Below are positions 12,210 through 24,057 of a stretch of 64,000 nucleotides of DNA, one piece after another. This DNA is from Casuarina equisetifolia (lineage: Eukaryota; Streptophyta; Magnoliopsida; Fagales; Casuarinaceae). A program made the translations under genes and the position numbers. Each line of letters begins with the position of its first letter. Within the stretch, counting starts at the first letter, position 1. The stretch is taken from contig CM052354.1 in NCBI GenBank assembly GCA_028551475.1, positions 12,669,172 through 12,733,171 on the forward strand. The letters are read 5' to 3'. The notes under the pieces are model-generated. The model did not search any database. It saw only the letters and a program-made list of their open reading frames with translations, and was not told the origin of the DNA.

Positions 12210-12830
12210 ATAAGCATCAAATGGTGTGGCATATGTCATTCTATTTATGAACTTATCTTCCCTAAGCAAAGCCTCATAATCTAGCTTTTGGATCTAACTA
12301 CCTCAAATGACTGCATGCATTAATTTCTAGATGAACTTTCTCCAAAGAATGTTGCATGATTCAAAGCTTACCATAACAAGCCAAACTATGGTAGCGTAAT
12401 GGCAAAAATGGATGGTAACATCATCATTGTTGGAGGAGGAACTAATGTGGTCACAAGTCAATCAAAGTCAGAAAGCTTGTTGGACTTTGTACAAAAACAC
12501 ACGCCAACAAGACTACCCTACATCTTGTTCTATTCATTTTGGTCTTAGGAGTGGCAAGTACTCAAGTACAGATCAAGGGGTTAACCTACTTTTTGCATTT
12601 CCATGCCCAAAATCCATACTTCAATTCACAAATGTAATAACCAAAAGGCTAGCAAATATGCTCAGTATTTGAGTTATATTTCATCTTGTTCTTATTTGAA
12701 TTATTATGTTAATTTTGTACCATGTTCTATTGGAGCACTTGCTATATGAGTTGTTATGAAAAATCCAATGTAAGAGCTCAAGTTGTTAAGAAAAAACTAA
12801 CTTTTGTTTTTGTAGTTAATTAGGGAAAAG
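12210..12830. other. unassigned sequence
   Basis: No family motif was recognised. A plus-strand open stretch at 12412-12672 has no known domain. The region lies between the outer end of copia copy 2 and the next copia relic. Confidence 0.45.
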
Positions 12831-12849
12831 ACAATTTTTTTGGCTCCTT

Positions 12850-14250
12850 CTACATGCATTGGATAGGGCATGCTAACGTGCCAAAGGGAGTTGATGCAGC
12901 CATATATGACTTGTCTAATACTCCTTCACAAGCTAAAGTGGCAAAGCATGTTGTAAGCTTAGATTGTAGAAGTTGAAAATATGTGTTGGATAAATCTTTA
13001 GTAAAATGTCGTAAAGTCAATCATTGAAGAAATATATAACACATGAAAATGACTATGAAAAGCTTTTTTGCAAACAAAATGATAATTAATTTCTATATAT
13101 TTAGTTTTCACATGAAGGATAAGATTGCCATTGAGATATAGGGCCAATATATTATCACACTACAGAATAAGAGGTTAGGGAGAGGATGTACAATGATTCA
13201 AAAGTAAACTCTTAATCCATACAAGTTTAGTGGTGGTATCTATAAATTATTTTTATTCAACTCTATGTTAGAATGGGCAACAATATGATGTTTTCAAGAA
13301 CTCTATAAGATAACGTTAAGCTTAAGAAAAATATAGAAGCCTCCCACAAATGATCTATTTTCAAAAAAGGCATGAAGTTGTAAGGCTAGACTTTCTATAA
13401 ATAGGATGTCATGGCAAGAGTTGTTTGTAAGGAAGTAAAAAATTCACTTGATAGACAACTGATGGATTGTTGTTGGGGCATGCATGAATTAACGTGCTAT
13501 GTTTATAGTGTAAAAACTATATTAGGAAGAATGATGGTGAGATATACAAAGCTCTAGCAATACTATGATATAACATTGGAACTTGGAATGGTTCACGATG
13601 ATGGGTGGAAAAAGGAAGAATTGATCTAGTGGTACTACACATGGATGTAGAATAAGCACTACTCATTTTGGCATTAGCTAGGATTTTTAGTGCAAATTTC
13701 CCTTGATGCATAATCACTTTGTAAAAAATGGGCTATTTTTTTTATTCTCAAGAAGTTATGAAAAAGGCCAAAATTTGTAATTGCAAATTACAATGGAGAG
13801 CACCAACAAATGCCGATAATGGTGTTGTGGGTGAGCTTGTTAGGATAATATCATTAACATAGGCCAACAAGAATATTTTGTATTGTTTACAGTGGCATAA
13901 GAAAATGTTTAGGTTTTTCTAGGCAACAAAGCCTAGTGTTTGCTCCATAAAAAATTCCTTAATGAGGTGACCATAAAGAATAAACAATATTGAGGACAAT
14001 GCAAATAGTAGTATGTTTGACTATAAGGTTGAATGTTTCATTAAAGTTGATTCTAAGCTACTTGTGGAATCCTTTAGCCATTAATTAGGTTTTATAACAT
14101 TCAAAAGAGACATTTGCAATAAGTTTGACCTTGAACATCTATTTGCATCCTATAAGTTAATAGTATGAAGAAGGTGGTAGCAATATGATTTAATCATAAG
14201 TGAGAATCCATATTGGTATTGAGAATCCATCCTAATGTGATTTAATTATA
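12850..14250 (-). pseudogene. copia relic: RT and RNase H (third copia)
   Basis: Minus-strand pol debris. Near 14090-14160 the frame reads IGCK, a stop, then MFKVKLI, followed by LMAKGFHK and INFNETF, the start of copia RT. At about 13845-13890 LLAYVNDIIL holds the polymerase motif, with YVND for YVDD. Frame 13517-13717 reads KFALKILANAKMSS and later YHSIARALYIS, the RT-RNase H connection. The RNase H end is at about 13000-13150 (LFCSV, HVKT-IEINYHF, then ILTK-L type). All parts are crossed by stops. No LTR pair was delimited, and the block is not a simple copy of the family at 1645-12209. Confidence 0.7.
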
Positions 14251-14872
14251 AGTGAACTAGTCATCATAGGCTAGATTTAGCACTAAAGCAAAAGTGTCAT
14301 CTTTGGAGATTTATGCAAGTGGGTGTGGTTGTCACCCATCAACAATAAAGGTTAAGTAACTCACTTGAAAGTATTAAAGCAATCTAGCTTTCCACATAAC
14401 ATAATTAGCACAATCAATTTTACCTTAATAGTAAGACAAGTAATAAACCTAATTAGGTTTCTTGCAAAATTCATTAGGGAAAAAGGGTTGGTAGATTCAT
14501 CTTGTAAAACTATAGTAATAGAATAAGAGACCATTAGATTTAGAGTGCTTTTGCAAGAAGGCTCTAATACCATGTAAAGTTAACCTAGGATTAAGAAAAT
14601 CCTATACTTTGGTTGATAGAACCAAGAACAAATGAAAAAAGAGAATTCCAAAAAATTAAAAATTGAAGGCATAAATTAGGTTTGGAGCATAATTTCGATT
14701 ATAATTTAAAGAGTGTGTGGAACCTAAACATTTAGATATTCAAAATCGAAACTCAAATTATAGTTTCACCAATTATGGGATTATCTCAAAAATTCAAGAA
14801 TCAATTTTTGTTGTTAGTGTGGTGCTATTGCTTATTGTTCTACAATTTGGCCCTTTGACTAGTAGTTCTTAC

Positions 14873-15242
14873 AGTTGAAAAAACCAATGGTAGAAATTCA
14901 TTAGAAAATAAAAAAATGAAGACCTTAAAAGCTAGAAGAAATTTCTATATCAAAATTATTTGAAAAAGAATTGATTAGAATGCATTCCTTATATTAGGTT
15001 TTAAGTTGGTTTGATACAAGGATAAATTTGCTAAGACTTGAGATAGGATTGAGCTAGATAAAATTTAGATTTGTATAGGATACTAGATAGGATTGAACTA
15101 GATAAGATTTAGATTTGCTTAGGATTCTAGATAATATTTGGATTTCTTGGTTGATTGGTTTGAATGTGCAATTGGGTGTTCATCATTTTATTAAGGTCAT
15201 GAATTAGGTTTATGGGCTAACTCCTCTAATAACCTTCCCACA
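14873..15242 (-). repeat. 3' LTR of copia B
   Basis: About 370 bp that matches 20842-21262 in direct orientation. Both contain several repeats of a GGATTGAGCTAGATAAGATTT-like unit. With minus-strand gag and RT lying between them, this pair reads as the two LTRs of one minus-strand copia. The ends are approximate: the start at 15242 reads TGTGGGAAGG, while the inner end of the 5' LTR is fixed by the primer-binding site. Confidence 0.6.
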
Positions 15243-15299
15243 GGAAATTAATAAGGGCAAATTGCACTGTAAGCTTAAATTGAAAAAAAATTGAATTTA

Positions 15300-17860
15300 T
15301 ATGAAAAAAGCCCTTTGGTGAAGATGTTAGCTAGTGATCGATGGAAAAAAGGAAGTGAATAAGCAATTGTCCTTGGGCAAATGATTCATAAAAAAGTGAT
15401 AATCAATCTTAGCATATTTAGTATGAGATTGAGAGATTGTACAACATAGCATAATGGAATGTGGCAAGATAATGTGGAGATCCATATGGAATTCCTCAAT
15501 CTTGATAAGCTTTGTTGCAGTACTTGTGAGCCATTTGAATTATGCTTTAGTACTTGATTGGGAGAAAATGCCTTGTTTGCATGAACACTAAGTGATTAAG
15601 TTTGGCCTAATTGTTCGGTAAAATATAAATGCAAGTGAACATGTCGAACAAGTAATATAATGATAAGAAAGATATCGTCCTACAGAGATTGGTGATTAAT
15701 AAACTAATTAATTACTAACAGTGAATAATTCCTAGAATTTATCTAGCAAATCAAATCGATAGATGATAGATTAACTAACTAAATCTAAGAAAACTAAATA
15801 CAAGAAATATGTTAGAGTATATGATTTCACTATAATTACTAGGTATTCATATCGATTATTTATACTTGCAGAAGGGATAGTATCTATATGATAGCGGAAC
15901 TTCATAATTTATTTACTATCCTATGTCTAGATATAACAAACCTACTTAGTTATTAATTCACTATATCTCTATATGTGAATTGAAACAAACCAAATACATT
16001 AGAATTTATGAACATTCCTAGTTTACATCGAAAGTCACATAAATAACATGGTATATGTCTATCCATATTTAATTTATGGTTATATATTATAAAAAGCAAA
16101 TGCATATAATCTCTTGTTGGTCTCAAACATGCAAATTAAATCATTCAAGTGGTAGCTAATCACTTAAAAGCATTAAACACAGTAATATGTAACTTCACAT
16201 AAACAAAATATCTTGCAAAACATAATAATCATAAGATTCATACCATCATAATTAGGTTATATCGTAGCTCTAACAAAAATAAACTAAACATAAAGAAATA
16301 ACGAGGAAGAATAATAATAAGAAATAAAGAAGGCATCTTGAATCCAAGAACAAGAAGTCTGTTACCCTTTTTGTCTTCTCTTCAAGAAAACCTTAAATTC
16401 TTGGCCTTTTTCTTGAGTTGTGCTCAATTTCCTCCTCTCTCTTCTTTTGCCTCTTCTCTTCTCTTAAATAGGATTTAGGTTTAGACCTATCTCCTATCTT
16501 AGTAAAATTGGATTTTAGAGACCTAAAACAATTGGGTTTTAAACTCCTAACTTAATTGGGACTTGAATTCCTAACATGATTGGGTTTTCTATTTATTTAG
16601 AAAACCCAACAACAATAGAAAATCTAATAATAATCATCCAAAGCCCAAGCCCATCTTGACTCCTTGATCTTGATATTATGATTTTGCCACACAATAAGCA
16701 TCAAGTTCTCCATGTTCATTCCTTTTCTCCTTGCCTCCTTGTGCTACATAAACAAGATAACTTTAGGTAAATAAAGAGAAGTTCAAATGTTTTCTCACAA
16801 TTATTAAAGTTATTTATTACCTAAAATAGATAAAATAACTCTATAAAAATAGAGTTATCACTAAGAAAGACAAAATATTGGAGTCCTCCAATGATGTTGT
16901 AGTAGTAAGTAAGAATTAAGAGAAGTTCATCATCTTGTTCGTTCAGAGGGGATTTAGTGGACCATGGAATGGATACTAACCAAGCTATGCCCATGTTTGC
17001 ATAAGCAATAATCTCTTATGTGTATTTGGCCTGTGGAAGCAAGAAACCTTGAGAGGTAGGTTGAACTTTGCTGCCAAAGAAATAGTAAATGGGACCAAGA
17101 TCTTTAATTGCAAACTCCTATTACAACTTATTCATAGAAGTAGTCAAAGGGACATTGGAAGACCTAGTGCATGTGATATCATCCACATAAATTAGTAGAA
17201 AAATATCGTAGCATTGCCTATGAAGAATAAAGGGAGACGAAGCTACTTTAGAGATAGTAAATCCTAATTTCACCAAGAAGTTGTTAAGGTGATCATACCA
17301 AGCTTGAGGTGCTTATTTAAGGTCATGGAGAGAATGGTGCAGATGACAAACATGTTGGGTCAATCAAGATCCATGAAACTAGATAGTTAAGCCATGTAAA
17401 TGTCCTTAGTGAGTTACTATATAGAAAGGCATTCTTAACATCAAGTTGATAAAGGCCTATCATTGAAAATAAGCCAACACAAGAACAATGCAAATTGTGA
17501 TAGGTTGAACAAGACTAAAGGTTTCATCAAAATCAATTCCTAGTCATTGATAACAGCCTTTGGCAACCAATCATGGTCTATACCTTTCTAGAGTGCCAAT
17601 AGAATGAAATTTCACTTTGAAAACCAATTTGTAACTAATAAAAGAAGCATGTATGTATGGAAGAACAAGCTCCCATGTTTGGTTTTGAATGAGAATTGCC
17701 ATAGCAGCATGCCAATAAAGAGGTAAAGACCTTGATTAATGGTGCTACATAGAAGGATATTGCTTGAGTAAAGACTTTTTGCAATGAAATTGTTGGTATA
17801 AAATAAGAAAACACGTTGATTATTAAGAGTAAATTTAAATAATGATAACATATTTTTGGT
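15300..17860 (-). pseudogene. copia B reverse transcriptase and RNase H
   Basis: Minus-strand pol, interrupted at 15612-16861 by a solo LTR. From 17700 downward the frame reads LVAKG and GIDFDETFSLV, then QLDVKNAFL (about 17440), LLLIYVDDI with intact YVDD (about 17190-17210) and AIKDLGPIYYF (about 17100). Below the inserted LTR, RNase H continues with HTKYAKIDYHF and ends with HRSLANIFTKGLF at about 15310-15345. Numerous stops. Between gag and RT only a short Pro-rich linker remains, so the integrase seems to have been deleted. Confidence 0.75.
15612..16861 (-). repeat. solo LTR, short form (copy S1)
   Basis: 1250 bp. Read on the minus strand it starts TGATAACTCTATTTTTATAG (16861) and ends TACCGAACA-type (15612). 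Flanks are CTAAT on the left and CTAAG on the right, a four-of-five target duplication. It sits inside the RNase H region of copia B and is therefore younger than that element. Its downstream half matches the long-form copies, but its upstream half (with GACTTCTTGTTCTTGGATTC-like and AGAGAAGAG stretches) matches only 33153-34360. Confidence 0.8.
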
Positions 17861-18093
17861 AGTTGAAGGAAAAATTATAACACCATTGAGTTCGACATCA
17901 AGAGATAGAATGACGTTACATGTGTGAATGATAAGGAAGCCGATGCCATCACCTATATTGACTTGTTGGTGACCAAGTTAGGGATTAAAGTTTGAGTTGA
18001 GAGTGATGAAAGGGGGAGGTAGAATATGGAAAACATGTAGTACCACTAACAATGAAATGAGGAGGTAGAGTAGTGTAGTAACTTTGGGTATAT

Positions 18094-19797
18094 TGATAAC
18101 TTTATTCTATATAGAATTATTGTTATTATTTTAAGGTAGATTTAATATAATTTTTATTAGATTATATTTATGTATATTTTGTTGTTTTATGCAATAAATC
18201 CAAAATAGAAGAAAAATGAAGAAAAGAAAGACAAAATCAATAGAAAATGAGAAAAAAAGAAGTAGAGCTAAAAAGAGGGGCTTTTATCAATTGTGGGTTT
18301 TGTAAAGGAAAGATGGGCATCATCCAATGGGCCTTGGATTGGGCGAAAAAGCAAAAGAAACCGGGCCGAAAGGGTTTGGAGGCCGATTAAGAAAAGAAAG
18401 AGAAAAGCGTGACGTGCGTCGAGTGAAGAAATAGAAAAAGGGCCGAACAGAGGAGAAACCAAAAGAGAGAGAGAAGCAGAGGCAAGCAGCTTCTCCTCGC
18501 GGGAAAAGTAGGTGCATGCACGACAGCGCGGAACCTTGAGAACGGCCAACAGTCGGGCAAAAGCCGACTGTCACGTTCGTTTCCGGCGAAGGAGAAGCGT
18601 TTTCCGGCGAAGGCACCGATTTTCGACGATAAAGTCCATTTTCCGGCCGTTTCTGGGTTGATTTTGGCGAGAGGAGAACAGATCTGCAACTCTGGTGTGT
18701 TTTCCAGTCATTTTGTGGTAGTTGCAGGCGATTTTCGGCGATTTTCCAGCGAAGAACCGAGAATGCCGTCCGAGCCTTTTCCGTCAGATCTATGCCGTTT
18801 GGTGGCAATTCAGCGCAATTTCTCTGCAGATCGGCACTCCAGGGACCTCGATCTGCATTTTCCGGCAGTTTTCGTGAAGAATGGAGGCGGCGCGTAGCGA
18901 CTCACGGCGGCGCGTGACCGGTGACTGGCCGGTGCGTGGCGGAGGCGCGTGGAAGTTCCTTTTCACCTTGTTTTTCAGATAGAACCTCCTTCTCCCCTTG
19001 ATGTGCTGATTTGTGCAACTTATTTTATGATTTGAAGACATCTTTGATAACAACTTAATGTTTTTAATTTACAAAATGTGTTGTTTAATTTTCTGCACTA
19101 TTCTAATTTATGTAAATATGTTGTTTTAGTTTAGTTTGTTAGAGTTATGGTGAAACTTAATTATGATGTATGAATGTGATTATTTAGGTTTTTTGAGATA
19201 TTTTATAAATGTGAAGTTGTATATCACGGAATTTAATATTTTTATGCAATTAGTTATCACTTAAATAATATGATTTACATGTTTAAGACTGACAAGAAAT
19301 GACACGTAGTTATTTTTTGTAATATGTAATTATAAATCAATATGGACAGACATACCATATTATTTGTATAACTTTAGGTGTAAACTGAAATATTCATAAA
19401 TTTTAATATATTTAACTTATTTAATTTATATGTGGACTTATAGTGAATTAATGAGCTAAGTAGGTTTATTATATCTAGACATAGGATAGTGAATAAGTTA
19501 GGAGATTCTACCATCAAATGAGTAGAATTAATTTTGCTAGCATAAAAATGATCTACATTCATATCTAGTAATTAGGTGAAATTGGACGCTTTAGCATATT
19601 TAATTAATTAAATTTAGGTTAAATTTAATTCTTTAATCAATGTTTTACCATTTTGATTTGTTAGATAAACTTTAGAGTCTATTTACTATTAGTAATTAGT
19701 TAGTTCAGTAAACATCAATCTCTGTGGGATGATACTCATACTTATCATTATATTACTTGTTCGACACGTAGATTTACATATAGAATTTTTCTAAACA
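18094..19797 (+). repeat. solo LTR, long form (copy L1)
   Basis: 1704 bp from TGATAACTTTATTCTATATA to TTTCTAAACA. The flanks TATAT and TTTAT match at four of five bases. The middle (about 18380-18960) is strikingly GC- and CpG-rich, while the rest is AT-rich. Open frames inside this core (for example 18320-18808 minus) are a by-product of high GC. It interrupts copia B between its linker and RT. Compared with the other long copies it has more changes. Confidence 0.85.
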
Positions 19798-19828
19798 TTT
19801 ATGGTATAGAGTTATAAAGAGTTAAGGT

Positions 19829-20450
19829 TTAAAAGTTACCTATGGAAAAGGCCTGTTGGTTAATGGGTTGATTAAGGGCTAAAACGAGTTTAATAATTTC
19901 ATGGGCTTGAGTTTGGGGTGGACATGGGGCTTGATTGTGGGTTGGGGTAGGAAAGGGACATAGCTGGAATTGTACTCTCCCAATAGTATATGACATAGTA
20001 ATTAAGCTATTGGCAAAGTTAACAGAGTGATAGATGAAGCCCACCATTCTATTTTTCACAAGTTAAAAAGTTGAAATGTCCATGGAGTGTCAATTGGTTT
20101 AGTATATGCATTGGTGTGGAGGCCAAATTGTAATTTATGTTAGGATTTTCATTTGGCCAGGATAGGTGAAGTTAAGGTTGATAAGCTACAAAGGTGGCTA
20201 AAGAGGAAGGAAAGGAAGCATGGGCAAGGTTGATTTAGGTGTGGGACTAAACATGAATAAGAGTGAAGATGGGATTAAACTCGGGTCCAAGGCTACAAAA
20301 AAGATGGTTATGTAATTCAACATCAACGATGGACTTTTTGATAGCTAGAAGTTGATTGGCAATAGTGTAAACATGGTGGAGGAATTTGGATATGTGGTGG
20401 GTTCCTTTTGTCAAATGTTGGAGCTCCATTTAGAACAAGTTGGCTTAGGC
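19829..20450 (-). pseudogene. copia B gag and linker
   Basis: Minus-strand frame 20247-20429 reads MELQHLTKGTHHISKFLHH, then ANQLLAIKKSI and LFCSLGPEFNPI, a clear copia gag (UBN2-type) domain. The frame at 19829-20059 is Pro/Gln-rich (FPTPTHNQAPCPPQTQ), like the linker that normally lies between integrase and RT. The small distance between them indicates loss of protease and integrase. Upstream (20450-20840) is the leader with stops only. Confidence 0.7.
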
Positions 20451-20826
20451 TATGCTCTTTGTGGCATATTTTGTTGCTACAATGGATCTCACAATAGTTG
20501 AAGAGGTAAGTTAGGACATGCTAGTGACAATTGGCAATGTGGCAATGTTCAATATCCATCCAAGTGTTATTTGATCATGAATCAACTAACTAATCTTCAA
20601 AAGTTAGATTTGGGTCACAAGCCACTTTGCCATCAAACCATTTTCTCAATTTTGGTGGGTGGCAATGGGAAGGAACCATTAACATAGATGGGAGGTGGAT
20701 TAAGAAAGGAAGGATTTGAGCCCACCAAACCAGGTAATTATTGTTGTTTAGGTAAACATCAATCATGGGTATAGGTCTAGGTGTGAAGGTTTGGGATGGG
20801 TTTTGTTAGGTTAAAGCCAATACAAT

Positions 20827-20841
20827 ATGGCCGTAATACCA
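20827..20841 (-). other. copia B primer-binding site
   Basis: On the minus strand TTGGTATTACGGCC follows the 5' LTR. It agrees with TGGTATCAGAGCC at nine or ten positions, so it was probably an initiator tRNA-Met site. It sets the inner boundary of the LTR. Confidence 0.55.
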
Positions 20842-21262
20842 AATTGAAAAAAATTGGTGGTTAGAATTTGTTAAAAAATCAAAAATAATGAAGACCTTTA
20901 AAACTAGAAGAAATTTCTATTTTAAAATTACTTGAAAATAATTGATTATAATGCATGATTACATAGGGGTTTAAGTTGGTTTAATATAATGATGAATTTT
21001 CTTAGAACTTTAAATAGGATTGAGCTAAATAAGATTTGTATTTACCTAGAATTCTAGATAGGATTGAGCTAGATGAGATTTAGATTTGCTTAGGACTCAA
21101 GATTAAACTAGATAGGATTTGGATTTGCTTAGGATTCTAGATGGGATTAAGCTAGATAAGGTTTGGATTTCCTAGCTAATTTGTTCAAATGTGCAATTAG
21201 GTCTTCATTGGTTTGTTTGAGTCTTGAACTAGGTTTCCAAGTTGACTTGTCTAATACTTACA
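20842..21262 (-). repeat. 5' LTR of copia B
   Basis: About 420 bp, minus strand, starting TGTAAGTATTAGACAAG at 21262. Matches 14873-15242. Its centre has four or five copies of an approximately 45-bp unit containing GATAGGATTGAGCTAGAT, more copies than in the 3' LTR, which explains part of the length difference. Confidence 0.6.
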
Positions 21263-21526
21263 AGGTTGGGTTTAGAGGCTAGCTTAACTAAATACTTGCC
21301 ATGTTTGGTTTCCAAGCTAACTTATCTAACACTTACAAGTAGGGATGTTTAGTAGTCCTTATTTGGTTAAGACCTATGGCTATCATACTAAATCAAACCA
21401 TTGGCAATGAAGGGCATTAGAAATCTAACTAGATGGAAAACCAACGGTATAGTGGTTTGGTGTTTTGATGAAATAGGAAGTTGTTTAGCTATTTTCAATT
21501 TCTTCTACATGTGTTGGCATGGGATG

Positions 21527-21926
21527 ATAACGCGAAGAATTTGTAACAATTAATATAAGGGCAAAATTGTAACTTAGTCTCTTAGGATACCTTAGTATTT
21601 TATGTAGAAGTATGGGAAAATATGTTAATATCTTCCCCATATATTTATAAAGCTCTTATATATCCTTTAGAAAGGTTAAAGAGTGATAACTAGAGGTGCA
21701 CTACTTTGTATCATAATTGCCAACTAAAAAAGCGTAGCAAAACATATGCATAATTAATTACTATAAAGGTATAGTAGTTGCCAAAAATATGAGCTACTAA
21801 GCTACTATGATTGTTGTAAGCAACCATGTGTGCTATGCATGGATCTTATAAACATCTTTGTACTTCCCTAGAAAAACTTTAAAATAGGAGAAAAATTAGG
21901 AAGCTACACTAGTGATAGTGGTGATA
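21527..21926 (+). repeat. LTR-like repeat, left copy of element D
   Basis: From about 21531 the sequence GAAGAATTTGTAACAATTAAT matches the start of the repeat at 29443. Further matches are the AACTAGAGGTGCACTACTTTGT stretch near 21690 and its counterpart near 29620. A TATATTTATAAAG stretch near 21645 could be a TATA box. The far end is cut by the solo LTR at 21932. Boundaries and orientation are tentative. Confidence 0.45.
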
Positions 21927-21931
21927 GTGGA
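21927..21931. repeat. target-site duplication GTGGA (left)
   Basis: GTGGA here and at 23626-23630 flank the solo LTR exactly. Confidence 0.8.
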
Positions 21932-23625
21932 TGTTCGGTGAAATTCTACATGTAAGTGTACATGTCAAATAAGTAATATAATGATGAGAATGAGTATCGT
22001 CTCACAAAGATTGATGTTTACTAAATTAACTAATTACTAATGGTGAATAAACTCTAAAGTTTATTGAATAAATCAAAGTGATAAAACATGGATTAACTAA
22101 CTAAATTTAACCTAAACTTAATAAACGAAATATGCTAGAGTATCCGATTTCACGTAATTACTAGATACAAATGTCGATCATTCATGTTAGCTATATTAAT
22201 TTTACTCATGTGATGACGAATTTCTTAATTTATTTATTATCCTATGTCTAGATATAGTGAACCTATTTAGCTCGTTAATTTATTGTATTTGTACCCATGA
22301 ATTAAATGAATTAAGTGTATTAAGATTTGTGAAAATTTCAGTCTACACCTGAAGCCACACAAATTATATGATATATGTCTATCTATATTAATTTATGGTT
22401 ACGTATTACGTGAAGCAACTACATATTATCTCTTGTCAATCTCTAACATCCAAATCAGATCATTTAAGTAGTAGCTAATCACTAAAAAGTATTAAACTCC
22501 ATAATATGAAATTTTACATTCATAAAATGTCTTACAAAACATAAATAATCATAACATTCCTACTTCATAATCAAGTTATATCGTACCTCTAACACAATGA
22601 ACTAAAACAACATATTTACACAAACTAAATCAGTGCAACAATGTGAACAAAACATTATGTAAATTAAAAACATTAAAGCTGTCACCAAATGTCTTCAAAT
22701 CACAAAAGAGGTTGCACAAATCTGCATATTAGGGGGAGAAGAAGAAGTTGTTTGGAAAATGAAAAGAAAACAAGTTGGCACACGTCTTCACGCGCTTTTG
22801 CATGCGCCTCCACGAGCCACCGTCCGCTGCTATGCGCTTATGCCTTTTGCTGTTGCTGTCCGCTGCCACGTGCTACTATCGTCTACTGCAATCTTCACAG
22901 AAACTTCCAAAAATATAAATTGGGATGCTTAGGTTGCACATATGTAAAAATATCACGCAAATTTGCCACAGAAACACGTAAATCTAGTGGAGAAGACTTA
23001 AACAGCATTCGTCATTCTTCGTAGGAAATCGCCATACATTGCCGTGAAACTGGTGCAAAAACACCGAAAATTGTTCTAAGAAGCCAACTCTGCTTTCAGA
23101 TCGTCGGAAAGCACTCAAATTTGGCCAAAAAACCGTTGAAATGACCGCCACGTTCTATGCCTGAGACGCACGTTGTCATGCATTGTCTTTGAGCTCTAGC
23201 AAGATCCCCTACTGCCGGCGCTCCGATCGCTATTCTCTTTTTGGCCCAACCTTTCTCTCTTTTTTGTTATCTCCTTTTTGCTTGGTCTCTTTTGTTAATC
23301 TGCCTTCATTCTCTACATAACAAAATCCCGATAAAAGGCTTGCTCTTTTCCCTTTCTTTTTCCTGCCTTGCGGTCTACACAATTCATGACCCAAAAGCCC
23401 AATCATTTTACATCCAAAGCTCGATGGCCTGATAAAAAGCCCTCTATTTGGCCCTCCTCATTCTTTTCTTATTTTCTTTTGGTTTTGTGCTTCTTTTCTT
23501 CACTTTTCTTCTATTTTGGGTTTGCTGCATAAAATAAAAAAATATACACAAATATAATTAAATACAAATATAATATAATAGAAATTATATTAAACACTAA
23601 CTAAAATACTAATAATAACTCTATA
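21932..23625 (-). repeat. solo LTR, long form, 5'-trimmed (copy L2)
   Basis: 1694 bp on the minus strand. The CA end (TGTTCGGTGAAATT on the plus strand) is complete. The other end lacks about 16 bp: on the plus strand it stops at AATAACTCTATA, and TAAAATAGAGTTATCA is missing. In spite of this a perfect GTGGA duplication abuts both ends (21927-21931 and 23626-23630). The lost bases are one arm and part of the loop of the terminal hairpin seen in the other copies. The GC-rich core is degraded here relative to 24058-25808. Confidence 0.85.
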
Positions 23626-23630
23626 GTGGA

Positions 23631-24057
23631 CATAGGATAGCTTTTTCCATACCATTTTAAATCTTATATCTTTTGTCTATTTCTTGCTTTATTCTTAGAT
23701 GTTGTACTTTTTGTGATGGGTGTTTCCACAACTTGTTCGAAACTTTGGTTTGGAACTTGGTAACATTGCACAAATGAAATTAGGCCAAAAATTGTTGATT
23801 AAAAGGAAGGAAACTTCTCTTGGTCCTTTTTTCTATTTCTTTTTGCTAATTTAGAACATTTAGCCTTTGGTGTGAAAATGGATTGATTTTTCTATGGCTT
23901 TCTTTTTGGGTGCTTTGTTTCCAAAACTTATAATCATTTGTATGTTGGAGGAGTATTTTGGAAAACATAAGGCCAAATAAGGAATCCAAGTGCCCTAATC
24001 TACCATTTGAAGATGTTTGGAATGGCAAGTGAGTATTAAAATGGGTTAGGAGAACCT
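23631..24057. other. element D internal fragment between two solo LTRs
   Basis: About 430 bp left between two inserted LTRs. A minus-strand open stretch (23846-24028) shows PFQTSSNGRLGHLDS, which faintly recalls the end of a copia integrase core (PQTSSQNG-type), but not enough to call. Otherwise T-rich and featureless. Confidence 0.35.

Noticed and set aside
12412..12672. 86-codon plus-strand frame beside copia copy 2.
   Set aside because: No motif or conserved pattern; retroelement surroundings make chance most likely.
15612..16861. Solo LTRs considered as MITEs because of the terminal hairpin.
   Set aside because: The hairpin is at one end only; TG/CA ends and 5-bp duplications fit LTRs, not DNA transposons with terminal inverted repeats.
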